Source: Rhodospirillaceae bacterium (GTDB lineage Bacteria; Pseudomonadota; Alphaproteobacteria; Kiloniellales; DSM-21159). Taken from it: 64,000 nt of DNA. Below, piece after piece: positions 9,621 to 18,879 of this stretch (position 1 is its first letter; every line of letters starts with the position of its first letter). Under the pieces are notes generated by a model. That model was given only the letters and a program-made list of their open reading frames with translations. It made no database searches and was not told the DNA's origin. The stretch is taken from NCBI GenBank assembly GCA_029265995.1, contig JAJUFM010000003.1:1-64000 (forward strand), in the 5' to 3' direction. Both the position numbers and the translations under genes were made by a program.

Positions 9621-10874
9621 ATGAGTCATTATTCCGTCTTCAGCTTGGCGCGGAACGCCCTCCGCGGACCGGAAGCCTGGACCCCGGCCTGGCGGGACCC
9701 AGAGCCAAAGTCTTTCTACGACGTGATTATCGTTGGCGCAGGCGGTCACGGCCTCGCCACTGCCTACTACCTCGCCAAGGAACATGGCATAACCAACGTT
9801 GCCGTGTTGGAAAAGGGCTGGTTGGGCGGCGGAAACGTCGGGCGCAATACCACCATTGTGCGCTCCAACTACCTCTTGGAAGGCAACGCGCACTTCTATG
9901 AATGGTCATTGAAGCTCTGGGAAAACCTGAGCCACGACCTGAACTACAATGTGATGTTCAGCCAGCGGGGGGTGCTGAACCTGGCCCACTCCGACCCACA
10001 GATGGACGCCTTCCGTCGCCGTGGGAATGCGATGCGGCTGAACGGCATCGACGCGGTTCTGCTCGATCGTGACGGAGTTCGGGACATGGTTCCCGACCTC
10101 AACATCGATAACGCCCGTTTCCCCATCTACGGCGGCCTGCTGCAGCCGCGCGGCGGGACGGCGCGCCATGATGCCGTCGCCTGGGGCCTGGCCCGCGGAG
10201 CGGATAGTCGCGGCGTCGACATCATCCAGAACTGCGAAGTGACGGGCATTCGGCGCGAGGGCGGGCGCGTGACAGGTGTCGAGACTACCCGCGGCTTCAT
10301 CGGCGCCCGAAAGATCGGGCTGGCGGTTGCGGGGAACACCTCCCGCCTCGCCGAAATGGCAGGCCTGCGCCTGCCAATCGAAAGCCACCTTCTGCAGGCT
10401 TTCGTTTCAGAAGCACTGAAGCCGGTCATCAACACCGTTGTCACCTATGGCGCCCACCACCTCTATATCAGCCAGTCGGACAAGGGCAGCCTGGTCTTCG
10501 GCGGCGACCTGGATGGCTATAACTCCTATGCGCAGCGGGGGAATTTGCCGCTGGTGGAGGACGTGGTCACCGCCGGCCTCTCACTCTTCCCCCACCTCTC
10601 ACGGGTGAAGCTGCTCCGCCACTGGGGCGGCGTCATGGATATGTCCATGGATGGCAGCCCGATCATCGGCAAGCTGCCGATCGAGGGGCTCTACCTCAAC
10701 GCCGGCTGGTGCTATGGCGGCTTCAAGGCGACACCAGGATCCGGATGGGTCTTCGCCTACACCATCGCTAACGACCGACCCCATGCCCTAAACCAAGCGC
10801 TGTCGTTAGAACGCTTCGCGACCGGCGCGGTCCTGGACGAAAAGGGCGCCGGCCCGGTCCCCGGTTATCACTGA
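9621..10874 (+). CDS. soxB: Sarcosine oxidase subunit beta
   Basis: YDVIIVGAGGHGLATAYYLAKEHGITNVAVLEKGWLGGGNVGRNTTIVRSNYL; gene order B-D-A-G. Confidence 0.93.
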   Translation: MSHYSVFSLARNALRGPEAWTPAWRDPEPKSFYDVIIVGAGGHGLATAYYLAKEHGITNVAVLEKGWLGGGNVGRNTTIVRSNYLLEGNAHFYEWSLKLWENLSHDLNYNVMFSQRGVLNLAHSDPQMDAFRRRGNAMRLNGIDAVLLDRDGVRDMVPDLNIDNARFPIYGGLLQPRGGTARHDAVAWGLARGADSRGVDIIQNCEVTGIRREGGRVTGVETTRGFIGARKIGLAVAGNTSRLAEMAGLRLPIESHLLQAFVSEALKPVINTVVTYGAHHLYISQSDKGSLVFGGDLDGYNSYAQRGNLPLVEDVVTAGLSLFPHLSRVKLLRHWGGVMDMSMDGSPIIGKLPIEGLYLNAGWCYGGFKATPGSGWVFAYTIANDRPHALNQALSLERFATGAVLDEKGAGPVPGYH

Positions 10875-10886
10875 GGCACAGCAAAG

Positions 10887-11189
10887 ATGCGACTACCCTG
10901 CCCCTGGTGCGGCGAACGCGACCATTCGGAATTCAACTATGGCGGAGACGCAACGCGTCGCCGTCCGGCAGATGATGCGCCGATGGAAGAGTGGATCGAC
11001 TACGTTTACTTCCGCGACAACCCGCGCGGGCGTCATCACGAACACTGGCAGCATATCCAGGGTTGCCGGGCCTGGATCGTGATCGAGCGAGACACCCTTA
11101 CCCATGAGGTCAGCGGCTGCTGGACCGCTGAGGACTATGCGCGTGGTTTCGCGGAGGCTACGGACGTGCAGAAGGGAGCACAATCATGA
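10887..11189 (+). CDS. soxD: Sarcosine oxidase subunit delta
   Basis: MRLPCPWCGERDHSEFNYGGDA...YVYFRDNPRGRHHEHWQHIQGCRAWIVIERDTLTHEV. Confidence 0.93.
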   Translation: MRLPCPWCGERDHSEFNYGGDATRRRPADDAPMEEWIDYVYFRDNPRGRHHEHWQHIQGCRAWIVIERDTLTHEVSGCWTAEDYARGFAEATDVQKGAQS

Positions 11190-14100
11190 GCGCCCAAGCA
11201 AACATCTCTCCGCCTGCCGGAGGGGCCATGCGGCTGGCCTCCGGCGGCCGGATCGACCGGACTCAGCCGCTGAGCTTCCGCTTCGACGGAAAGGTTTATC
11301 AGGGTGTTGCTGGCGATAGCCTGGCGTCCGCGCTGCTTGCCAATGGTGTCAAACTGTTCGGGCGAAGCTTCAAGTACCATCGTCCGCGTGGACTTCTGGC
11401 CGCCGGCGTCGAGGAGCCGAACGCTCTTGTAGAGCTGAGAAGCGGCCCACGGCATGAGCCCAACGTGAGGGCCACAGTTGCCGAGCTTTATGACGGCCTG
11501 GAAGCCAACAGCCAAAACCGCTGGCCGTCCCTTGCCTTTGACGTCAGCGGCATCAACGATGTCTTCTCGCCCTTCCTGGGTGCCGGCTTCTATTACAAGA
11601 CCTTCATGGGGCCGACCCGTGGCTCCTGGCACTTCTATGAGCGGATCATTCGCAAGGCCGCGGGCCTTGGTACCGCCCCGGCCTTGCCGGACCCGGACCG
11701 CTACGAAAAGACCAATGCCCACTGCGACCTGCTCGTGGTCGGCGCCGGCGCGGCCGGTCTGGCGGCGGCCCTGGTCGCAGCTCGCGCAGGCGTAAAGGTA
11801 ATGCTGGTCGAACAGGACAAGGACCTGGGTGGCGCCTTGCTTGGAGAAAAAAGCGAGCAGCTCGATGAGTGGGTAGCAGCCACAGTTGGCGAGCTTGCCA
11901 ACAGCCCAAACGTGCGCCTGCTCACCCGCGCCACCGCCTTCGGGTATTACGACCACAATGTTGTAGGACTGGTCGAACGAGTAGCCGACCACCTGCCCCA
12001 GCCTGCTACTCACCAGCCGCGCCAACGGCTCTGGACTGTGCGAGCCAAGCAGGTTGTGCTGACAACCGGCGCCCACGAACGTCCTCTGCTCTTTGGCAAC
12101 AATGATCTGCCAGGCGTGATGCTGGCCGGGGCCGTTCGCACCTACCTGAACCGCTGGGCGGTCCTGCCGGGACGCCAGCCCTTAGTGTTCGCCAATCATG
12201 ACGAGGCTTATCTCACGGCGATCGATCTGGCCGATGCCGGGGCGACAGTGGCCGCTGTTGTGGACCCTCGACCGATCGCGAACCCCGATCTGGTCACCGC
12301 TCTTGCACAAAGGGGCATTGAGCACCTTCCAGGCCATGTCGTCGTGAAGGCCCGGGGCGGACGCTTCATCAATGCTGCTGAAGTTGCCGCCCTCGATGCG
12401 AACGGGGAGGCGACGGAGCCGCGTCGAGTGATTATCTGTGATCTGCTGGCGATGTCGGGCGGTTGGAACCCGGCGGTGCAGCTCCATGCGCAATCGGGCG
12501 GCAAGCCGCGCTGGGATCAGCGGCTGAGCACCTTCGTACCGGGAGAGAGCAAGCAGGCGGAACGTTCAGCGGGCGCCGCCGGAGGACAGCTAACGCTGCG
12601 GGCCGCCCTGGCAAGCGGCGCAGAGGCCGGTTTCGAACTCACCAGCCTGCTTGGGGGAAATGCCACTCCCCTTTCCCTTCCAGAAGTGGAGCCGGAGCCG
12701 GAGGCAGTGCCGGCAGAGCTTTGGGAAGTTCCCGGAAGCCGTGGCAAGAGCTTCGTAGATTTTCAGCACGACGTAACTACGAAGGATCTGAAACAAGCCG
12801 TTCAGGAAGGCTATCGATCCCCCGAGCATGCCAAGCGTTACACGACCTTGGGTATGGCGACGGATCAGGGCAAGACGTCAAACGTCAACGCCCTGGATGT
12901 TCTGGCCCGCGCTCAAGGTCGCTCGCGCGCAGCCCTTGCGCAGACCGGCTTCCGTCCCCCCTTCACCCCCGTAACTCTGGGCGCCCTTGCAGGCCGAGAC
13001 GTCGGCAGAAACTACAAGCCCATCCGCCGAACCCCGCTTCACGACTGGCATGAGGCCGCGGGAGCCGTGATGGTGGAAACCGGCCCTTGGCTGCGCGCCC
13101 GCTACTATCCGCGCGACGGGGAAGGCCTATTCGAGGCAATGAACCGCGAGACGCGGCATGTGCGTGAAAAGGTTGGCATGGTCGACGTCTCGACGTTGGG
13201 AAAAATCGACGTTCAAGGGCCTGACGCCGGTGAGTTCCTCAATCGGATTTATGCCAACGGCTTCAAGAAGCTGCCCGTCGGCAGAGCTCGTTATGGCCTC
13301 ATGCTTCGCGAAGATGGTCACGCCTTTGACGACGGGACCTGCTCTCGCTTGTCTGAGAACCATTTCCTGGTGACGACTACCACGGCACAGGCTGCGGCCG
13401 TCCTGAGCCACATGGAATATTATCACCAGACCTGTTGGCCGGACCTGCGGGTGCATCTCGCCTCTGTCACGGACCAGTTCGCCTCCATGGCCATTGCCGG
13501 TCCCCGCTCCCGCGCGGTCCTTCAGAAAGCAGTGGAAGGCGCCAGTGTCACCAATGAGGACCTGCCCTTCATGGGTGTGGTTCAGGCGCGTGTCGCCGGC
13601 TGCCCCATCATTCTCTTCCGCATCTCCTTCTCCGGTGAACTGGCTTATGAAATTGCTACCGGGGCGGACCACGGAAAGGCTGTGTGGGAGGCTTTGATGG
13701 CGGCTGGCCGGGAAGAGGAGATCATCCCCTACGGTACAGAAGCCATGGCGGTGATGCGGATTGAAAAGGGCCACGCAGCTGGCCCCGAATTGAGCGGACA
13801 GACGACGGCTCAGGATCTCGGTCTGGGCAAGCTTTGCTCCACAAAGAAGCCCTACATCGGGCACCGGCTCAAGGATCGCCCGGCCACCGCTGACCCGCAT
13901 CGTCCGGCACTCGTCGGCCTCGTCTCCCTCGAGCCCGGCAAGCGGATCCCCGGCGGCGCGCAGCTTGTGGAAGACCCAAATCACAAGGCGCCGATACCCA
14001 TGCTGGGCTACGCAACGAGCCCGACCTATTCCATTACCCTCGACAAGTATATTGCCCTTGCTCTCCTAAAGGATGGCAAGGAAAGGGAAGGGACGACCCT

Positions 14101-14194
14101 CTATGCCGCTAATCCCTTAGGCAACACGACCACAAAGGTTCAGGTCGTTTCTCCGCAGTTCTTTGACCCTGAAGGAACGCGCCTCCATGCCTGA
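11186..14194 (+). CDS. soxA: Sarcosine oxidase subunit alpha
   Basis: GGRIDRTQPLSFRFDGKVYQG...FGRSFKYHRPRGLLAAGVEEPNALV...; C-terminal GcvT-like domain (GRARYGLMLREDGHAFDDGTCSRLSENHFLVTTTT). Confidence 0.94.
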   Translation: MSAQANISPPAGGAMRLASGGRIDRTQPLSFRFDGKVYQGVAGDSLASALLANGVKLFGRSFKYHRPRGLLAAGVEEPNALVELRSGPRHEPNVRATVAELYDGLEANSQNRWPSLAFDVSGINDVFSPFLGAGFYYKTFMGPTRGSWHFYERIIRKAAGLGTAPALPDPDRYEKTNAHCDLLVVGAGAAGLAAALVAARAGVKVMLVEQDKDLGGALLGEKSEQLDEWVAATVGELANSPNVRLLTRATAFGYYDHNVVGLVERVADHLPQPATHQPRQRLWTVRAKQVVLTTGAHERPLLFGNNDLPGVMLAGAVRTYLNRWAVLPGRQPLVFANHDEAYLTAIDLADAGATVAAVVDPRPIANPDLVTALAQRGIEHLPGHVVVKARGGRFINAAEVAALDANGEATEPRRVIICDLLAMSGGWNPAVQLHAQSGGKPRWDQRLSTFVPGESKQAERSAGAAGGQLTLRAALASGAEAGFELTSLLGGNATPLSLPEVEPEPEAVPAELWEVPGSRGKSFVDFQHDVTTKDLKQAVQEGYRSPEHAKRYTTLGMATDQGKTSNVNALDVLARAQGRSRAALAQTGFRPPFTPVTLGALAGRDVGRNYKPIRRTPLHDWHEAAGAVMVETGPWLRARYYPRDGEGLFEAMNRETRHVREKVGMVDVSTLGKIDVQGPDAGEFLNRIYANGFKKLPVGRARYGLMLREDGHAFDDGTCSRLSENHFLVTTTTAQAAAVLSHMEYYHQTCWPDLRVHLASVTDQFASMAIAGPRSRAVLQKAVEGASVTNEDLPFMGVVQARVAGCPIILFRISFSGELAYEIATGADHGKAVWEALMAAGREEEIIPYGTEAMAVMRIEKGHAAGPELSGQTTAQDLGLGKLCSTKKPYIGHRLKDRPATADPHRPALVGLVSLEPGKRIPGGAQLVEDPNHKAPIPMLGYATSPTYSITLDKYIALALLKDGKEREGTTLYAANPLGNTTTKVQVVSPQFFDPEGTRLHA

Positions 14195-14792
14195 CCGAGT
14201 TTCCTCTCTCGTCTCTGCCTATCGTCCCGGCCCCTATGGAGCTATCGGCGCAACCGGCCCGGGGCTTACCTTGAGCGAACGACGAGGCCTCACCATGCTC
14301 CTGCTGGCTTGTTTTTCAGAAGACAGGCCAGCGCTCTCGGCTATCGTTCACGAGCGTTTCGGCCTAGAGCTACCCAATGTCGGCAAGGCCCAGGTTGCCA
14401 ACGGCGTCGAGCTGCTCTGGCAGGGCCCTTCACGCTGGCTGCTGCAGGCGCGCGAGCGACAGCACCCGGAACTCTTCGCCACGCTCACGCAAGCTGCTGC
14501 GGCCTACCCGGCTATCGCCGTCACCGACCTTAGCCACGCGCGCAGCGTTATTCGTTTAAGCGGTCCTTGTGGCCGGGCACTGCTAGCGAAAGGCTGTGGC
14601 CTGGATCTGGAAAACGGCTTCAATAGCGGGGACTGCGTGATGACTCGCTTCAGCCACTACGCCGTCACGCTTCATGCGAGTGGTGCAGACCAGATCGACC
14701 TCTACGTCACACGCAGCTTTGCCCTCGCCCTCTGGGAAGAGCTGCTGGATCTCGGGGCGGAGTACGGACTGAGGGTCGCCGAGGCCGGTTAA
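14187..14792 (+). CDS. soxG: Sarcosine oxidase subunit gamma
   Basis: Position after soxA with 8-bp overlap; TDLSHARSVIRLSGPCGRALLAKGCGLDLENGFNSGDCVMTRFSHYAVTLHASGADQIDLYVTRSFALALWEELL. Confidence 0.9.
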   Translation: MPDRVSSLVSAYRPGPYGAIGATGPGLTLSERRGLTMLLLACFSEDRPALSAIVHERFGLELPNVGKAQVANGVELLWQGPSRWLLQARERQHPELFATLTQAAAAYPAIAVTDLSHARSVIRLSGPCGRALLAKGCGLDLENGFNSGDCVMTRFSHYAVTLHASGADQIDLYVTRSFALALWEELLDLGAEYGLRVAEAG

Positions 14793-14946
14793 CGGGCGGG
14801 ACGGGAAGTGGGCTGGGTCACCTGCCTCATATCCTTGTAATTGTGGTGGATTCGCGCGCCAGATGCGGGAGCTGGGAGTTCCCCATCAGGCGCAATCCGC
14901 TATAGTCCCGGAAAAATGGCACAACAGAGGCATCAGCTACGTGAAG

Positions 14947-16989
14947 ATGAACGGTGATCCACTGCTTCAGCCCTACACTTTGAAGCACCTCACGCTCCGC
15001 AACCGGATCATGTCGACGGCCCATGAGCCAGCCTACTCTGAAGAGGGGCTACCCAAGGACCGCTACCGCCTCTATCACGTGGAGAAGGCCCGCGGCGGCA
15101 TTGCGCTGACCATGACTGCGGGCTCAGCCGTGGTTTCTCCCGATTCCCCCGAAGCTTTCGGCAACCTGCACGCCTATCGGGATGAGATCGTGCCGTGGCT
15201 GCGCCGCCTCACTGACGAGTGCCACGAGTTGGGCGCGGCGGTGATGATTCAGATCACCCACCTGGGGCGCCGCACCACCTGGAGCCAGGGCGAGTGGTTG
15301 CCGATCCTGGCACCCTCCCCAATTCGGGAGCCCGCCCATCGCGCCTTTCCCAAGGAAGCGGAAGACTGGGACATCGAGCGGATCATCAAGGATTATGCCG
15401 CCGCCGCGCAGCGGATGCAGGAAGCAGGCCTCGACGGCATTGAGATCGAAGCCTATGGCCATCTCCTTGACGGCTTCTGGTCGCCCGCTACCAACAAGCG
15501 GACAGACGACTATGGCGGTAGCCTGGAAAACCGCCTGCGTTTCACTTACCGGGTGCTCGAGGCCATCCGAACCGCAGTAGGGCCGGACTTCATCGTCGGC
15601 CTGCGGATGGTTGCGGACGAAGATTGGAAGCAAGGGCTGACGCGAGAGGAAGGCGTCGAGATCGCCCGGCGGATGGTGGCGACCGGCCAGGTCGACTTTC
15701 TCAACATCATCCGCGGCCATATCGATACCGACCCGGCGCTGACCCGGGTCATTCCGATCCACGGCATGCGCTCGGCGCCACATCTCGACTTTGCTGGTGA
15801 GGTGCGGGCGGAAACGAAATTTCCGGTCTTTCATGCGGCGCGCATAAACGACGTCGCCACCGCCCGCCATGCCATCGCCGAGGGCAAGCTGGACATGGTG
15901 GGCATGACCCGTGCCCACATCGCCGACCCACACATCGCCCTTAAGGTAATGGAGGGCCGCGAAGAGGAAATCCGCCCCTGCGTCGGGGCCACCTACTGTC
16001 TCGATCGTATTTACGAAGGCGGCGGCGCGCTCTGCATCCACAATCCGGCAACCGGCCGGGAAGCCACCATGCCCCATGTCATCCGGCCAGCTGAAGGTCC
16101 GGCGCGCAAGGTTGTAGTCGTCGGCGCGGGCCCGGCGGGACTGGAGGCAGCGCGGGTGGCGGCGGAGCGCGGTCACAACGTCGTGGTTTTCGAAGCTGCC
16201 GCCGAAGCCGGCGGTCAGGTTCGCCTGGCGGCACGCAGCCGGCGCCGCAGCGAGCTCATCGGCATCATAGATTGGCGCCTGGAGCGTTGCGCGGCAGCGG
16301 GCGTCGAGTTCCGCTACAACCTCCTGGCCGAAGCGCAGGATGTTCTGGCCGAGGATCCCGACATCGTCCTGGTCGCCACCGGCGGACTTCCGAATACCGA
16401 GGTTCTGGAGGACGGCAACGACTTCGTCGTCTCGACCTGGGACATCCTGTCCGGCGACGTAAAGCCGGCAGCCGACGTACTGCTGTTCGACGACAATGGG
16501 AGCCATCCCGGCCTGCAGGCAGCGGAGGCCATGGGAGAAACTGGCTCCAGCGTGGAGCTTGTCACGCCCGAGCGCTTCTTCGCGCCGGAGGTAGGCGGCC
16601 TCAACCACGCTGCCTACGCCGAAAGTTTCCAGCGCCATGGCGTGCGCATCACCATCGCCCGCCGCTTGCTGGGCGTAAAGCGGGCAGGCAATCGACTGAT
16701 CGCGCGCATTGGCAGCGACTATGCAGAGGGGGTCGAGGAACTTCGCGAAGTCGATCAGGTAGTGGTCGAACACGGCACCCTCCCCCTGGACGAGCTCTAC
16801 TTCGCGCTGAAGGAGGGCTCGCAGAACCGGGGCGAGGTCGACTATCCGGCGCTGATCGCGGGAAAGCCTCAGGCAATCCAGACAAATCCGGAAGGGAGCT
16901 ATCAGCTCTTCCGCATCGGCGACGCCGTCACCTCCCGCAACATCCACGCCGCCATCTACGATGGCCTCAGGTTCGCCAAGGATTTCTAG
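14947..16989 (+). CDS. NADH:flavin oxidoreductase / FAD-dependent oxidoreductase (dimethylglycine / N-methylproline demethylase type, DgcA-like)
   Basis: OYE-type barrel (LLQPYTLKHLTLRNRIMSTAHEPAYSEEGLP...GLDGIEIEAYGHLLDGFWSPATNKRTDDYGGSLENRLRF) plus C-terminal VVVVGAGPAGLEAARVAAERGHNV. Confidence 0.85.
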   Translation: MNGDPLLQPYTLKHLTLRNRIMSTAHEPAYSEEGLPKDRYRLYHVEKARGGIALTMTAGSAVVSPDSPEAFGNLHAYRDEIVPWLRRLTDECHELGAAVMIQITHLGRRTTWSQGEWLPILAPSPIREPAHRAFPKEAEDWDIERIIKDYAAAAQRMQEAGLDGIEIEAYGHLLDGFWSPATNKRTDDYGGSLENRLRFTYRVLEAIRTAVGPDFIVGLRMVADEDWKQGLTREEGVEIARRMVATGQVDFLNIIRGHIDTDPALTRVIPIHGMRSAPHLDFAGEVRAETKFPVFHAARINDVATARHAIAEGKLDMVGMTRAHIADPHIALKVMEGREEEIRPCVGATYCLDRIYEGGGALCIHNPATGREATMPHVIRPAEGPARKVVVVGAGPAGLEAARVAAERGHNVVVFEAAAEAGGQVRLAARSRRRSELIGIIDWRLERCAAAGVEFRYNLLAEAQDVLAEDPDIVLVATGGLPNTEVLEDGNDFVVSTWDILSGDVKPAADVLLFDDNGSHPGLQAAEAMGETGSSVELVTPERFFAPEVGGLNHAAYAESFQRHGVRITIARRLLGVKRAGNRLIARIGSDYAEGVEELREVDQVVVEHGTLPLDELYFALKEGSQNRGEVDYPALIAGKPQAIQTNPEGSYQLFRIGDAVTSRNIHAAIYDGLRFAKDF

Positions 16990-17072
16990 CCGGGCTCCCC
17001 TGCCCCGTCTTCCTGAACGAAGTGGGAAACTTCGTCGGCCGGAGTACTGGGGTCCGGGTTCTTTGCTGGCGC

Positions 17073-17888
17073 TCAGAGTGACGGGGGTGAGTGGTGGCGC
17101 TCGCCCGCGCGCCCCTGCTCATGCTGCCGGATGGCCGCGCGTTCGAGCATGTAACGCTCGGCTTCCTCCATGTGCTGGCGCATGAGCTCCCGCGCGCGCT
17201 GAGCGTCCCCGGCTTTCAACACGCGGATGAGCTGGACCTGGTAGTTCAGCGCGGTTTCCCGAAGCGCCGGATTGGGCGTCATGTAGATCGCGCGGCAGAC
17301 CGCCATGTCGCGCAGGAGCCTCTGAAGGAAAACGCAGACGAAGGCCAGCAACCGATTCTCGGAGAAGCTGGCCAAGACGGAGTGGAAATCCAGCTCCGAG
17401 AGGCGCTGCTGAAACTCCTCCTCGACAGTCTCCGGCTCCCTCTCGTAAAGGCGTATGGTCGCCCGCAGCTCTTCGAGGGCCGCCTCGTCCAGGCGGCCCG
17501 CGAGTCCGGCCGCCAGTTCCGGCTCCAGCTGCTTCCGCAGCGCGTAGATGTCCGCGATGCTCGGCCGCTCGAAGAGAAACAGGTTGCTCAGCAGGTCGAT
17601 CGCCTGCTCGCCCGAAAGTGCTGTCACGAAGGCACCGCCACCCGGTCCAGTGCGAGTCCGGATGAGGCCTTGGGTCTGCAGCGCCTTCATCGCTTCGCGC
17701 ACTGTCCCCTTGGACGCCTGCAGGAACTCCTCAGAGAGCCATTCTGGCGGTAGGCGATCACCGGGCTTCAACCCATGCAGGGAGATCAGATCACGAATTT
17801 GGGCCGTGATCGCATCAGCGCGATTGCGCGGGCGCGGGCGGGCCACGATCGCGCGTCCTGCCAGGGAACTCGCCTCGGCCTCACTCAT
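17073..17888 (-). CDS. FadR/GntR family (FCD domain) transcriptional regulator
   Basis: RADAITAQIRDLISLHGLKPGDRLPPEWLSEEFLQASKGTVREAMKALQTQGLIRTRTGPGGGAFV + FCD domain. Confidence 0.9.
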   Translation of the reverse strand: MSEAEASSLAGRAIVARPRPRNRADAITAQIRDLISLHGLKPGDRLPPEWLSEEFLQASKGTVREAMKALQTQGLIRTRTGPGGGAFVTALSGEQAIDLLSNLFLFERPSIADIYALRKQLEPELAAGLAGRLDEAALEELRATIRLYEREPETVEEEFQQRLSELDFHSVLASFSENRLLAFVCVFLQRLLRDMAVCRAIYMTPNPALRETALNYQVQLIRVLKAGDAQRARELMRQHMEEAERYMLERAAIRQHEQGRAGERHHSPPSL

Positions 17889-18879
17889 GCGCTGTAGACC
17901 CGACCGGAGGGTGATAGCAGGCAGCCAGGTGCTTGGGCGCGCCCGCCGGTTCCAGTGCCGGGTGGCGCGTGCGACACAACTCATCAGCGGCGGGACAGCG
18001 CGCCGCAAAGGCGCAGCCGACAGGCGGATTATAGGGGTCGGGCAACTCACCACTCTCCGATTCCGGCACCATGATCGCTTTGCCCGGCGCTGGTGCGGAG
18101 TCAAGCAGGAGGCGGGTGTAGTGGTGCCGAGGCTGTGTGAAGATTCGTTGCGCCGGCCCGATCTCCGCCAGACGGCCGAAATACATCACCGCCACGCGAT
18201 CGCTGATCGTTTCCACGACAGCCAGATCGTGACTGATGAAGAGGTAGGTCAGGCCAAAACGCGCTTTGAGGTCATCCAGCAGGTTGAGAACCTGCGCCTG
18301 GACTGAGACGTCCAGCGCCGAAACCGGCTCATCAAGGACGATCAGCTTCGGTTCGGCGGCAAGCGCTCGAGCGATGGCGATCCGCTGGGCTTGCCCGCCG
18401 GAGAACTCGTGAGGATAGCGATCCAGATGCTCCGGTCGCAGATTGACCGCATCGATCACCTTTTGAAGGCGTCTTTCACGCTCTTCCCGACCCAGCCCCA
18501 GCAGGCGGCGCAAGGGCGTTTCCAGTATCGCCCGCACCGTCTTGCGCGGGTTCAGGGACGAAAGGGGATCCTGGAAGACATACTGGATCTGGCGCGCCAC
18601 CGCCTTGAAGTCACGCCGTACCGCCGCAGCCAGATCCTGCCCCTGAAACAGCACCTTGCCGGCGCTAGCCTGGTCCAGACCTGCCAGAATCCGGGCCAGA
18701 GTCGACTTGCCGCAGCCGGATTCGCCAACGATCCCAAGGATTTCGCCCTTGCGAACCGCGAAACTAACCCCCTGCACCGCATGCACGGCGGGCTTGGGAC
18801 GGCCCAGCAGGGTTCGTCCGGCGCCGAACAGGCGTTCGACATCCTGTGCCTGCAGCATGGGCTCAGTCTGCTCATGCAT
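17881..18879 (-). CDS. Dipeptide/oligopeptide ABC transporter ATP-binding protein (DppF/OppF type)
   Basis: GIVGESGCGKSTLARILAGL; FSGGQAQRIAIARALAAEPKLIVLDEPVSALDVSVQAQVLNLL; C-terminal oligopeptide-type extension. Confidence 0.93.
   Translation of the reverse strand: MHEQTEPMLQAQDVERLFGAGRTLLGRPKPAVHAVQGVSFAVRKGEILGIVGESGCGKSTLARILAGLDQASAGKVLFQGQDLAAAVRRDFKAVARQIQYVFQDPLSSLNPRKTVRAILETPLRRLLGLGREERERRLQKVIDAVNLRPEHLDRYPHEFSGGQAQRIAIARALAAEPKLIVLDEPVSALDVSVQAQVLNLLDDLKARFGLTYLFISHDLAVVETISDRVAVMYFGRLAEIGPAQRIFTQPRHHYTRLLLDSAPAPGKAIMVPESESGELPDPYNPPVGCAFAARCPAADELCRTRHPALEPAGAPKHLAACYHPPVGSTAHE

Noticed and set aside
9621-14792. soxBDAG as N-methylglutamate dehydrogenase (mgdABCD)
   Set aside because: Same subunit order and homologous folds, and a GGT gene is next door, but no gamma-glutamylmethylamide synthetase or N-methylglutamate synthase genes are in the window and the beta-subunit motifs look like classical sarcosine oxidase. 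Phylogeny would settle it.
15124-16947. 607-aa minus-strand ORF opposite the DgcA-like gene
   Set aside because: Translation has no recognisable domain and mirrors a clearly coding + strand gene; typical antisense ORF in GC-rich DNA. Same reasoning for 7865-9286, 11135-12076, 30421-31929, 37814-39106 and 58219-59022.
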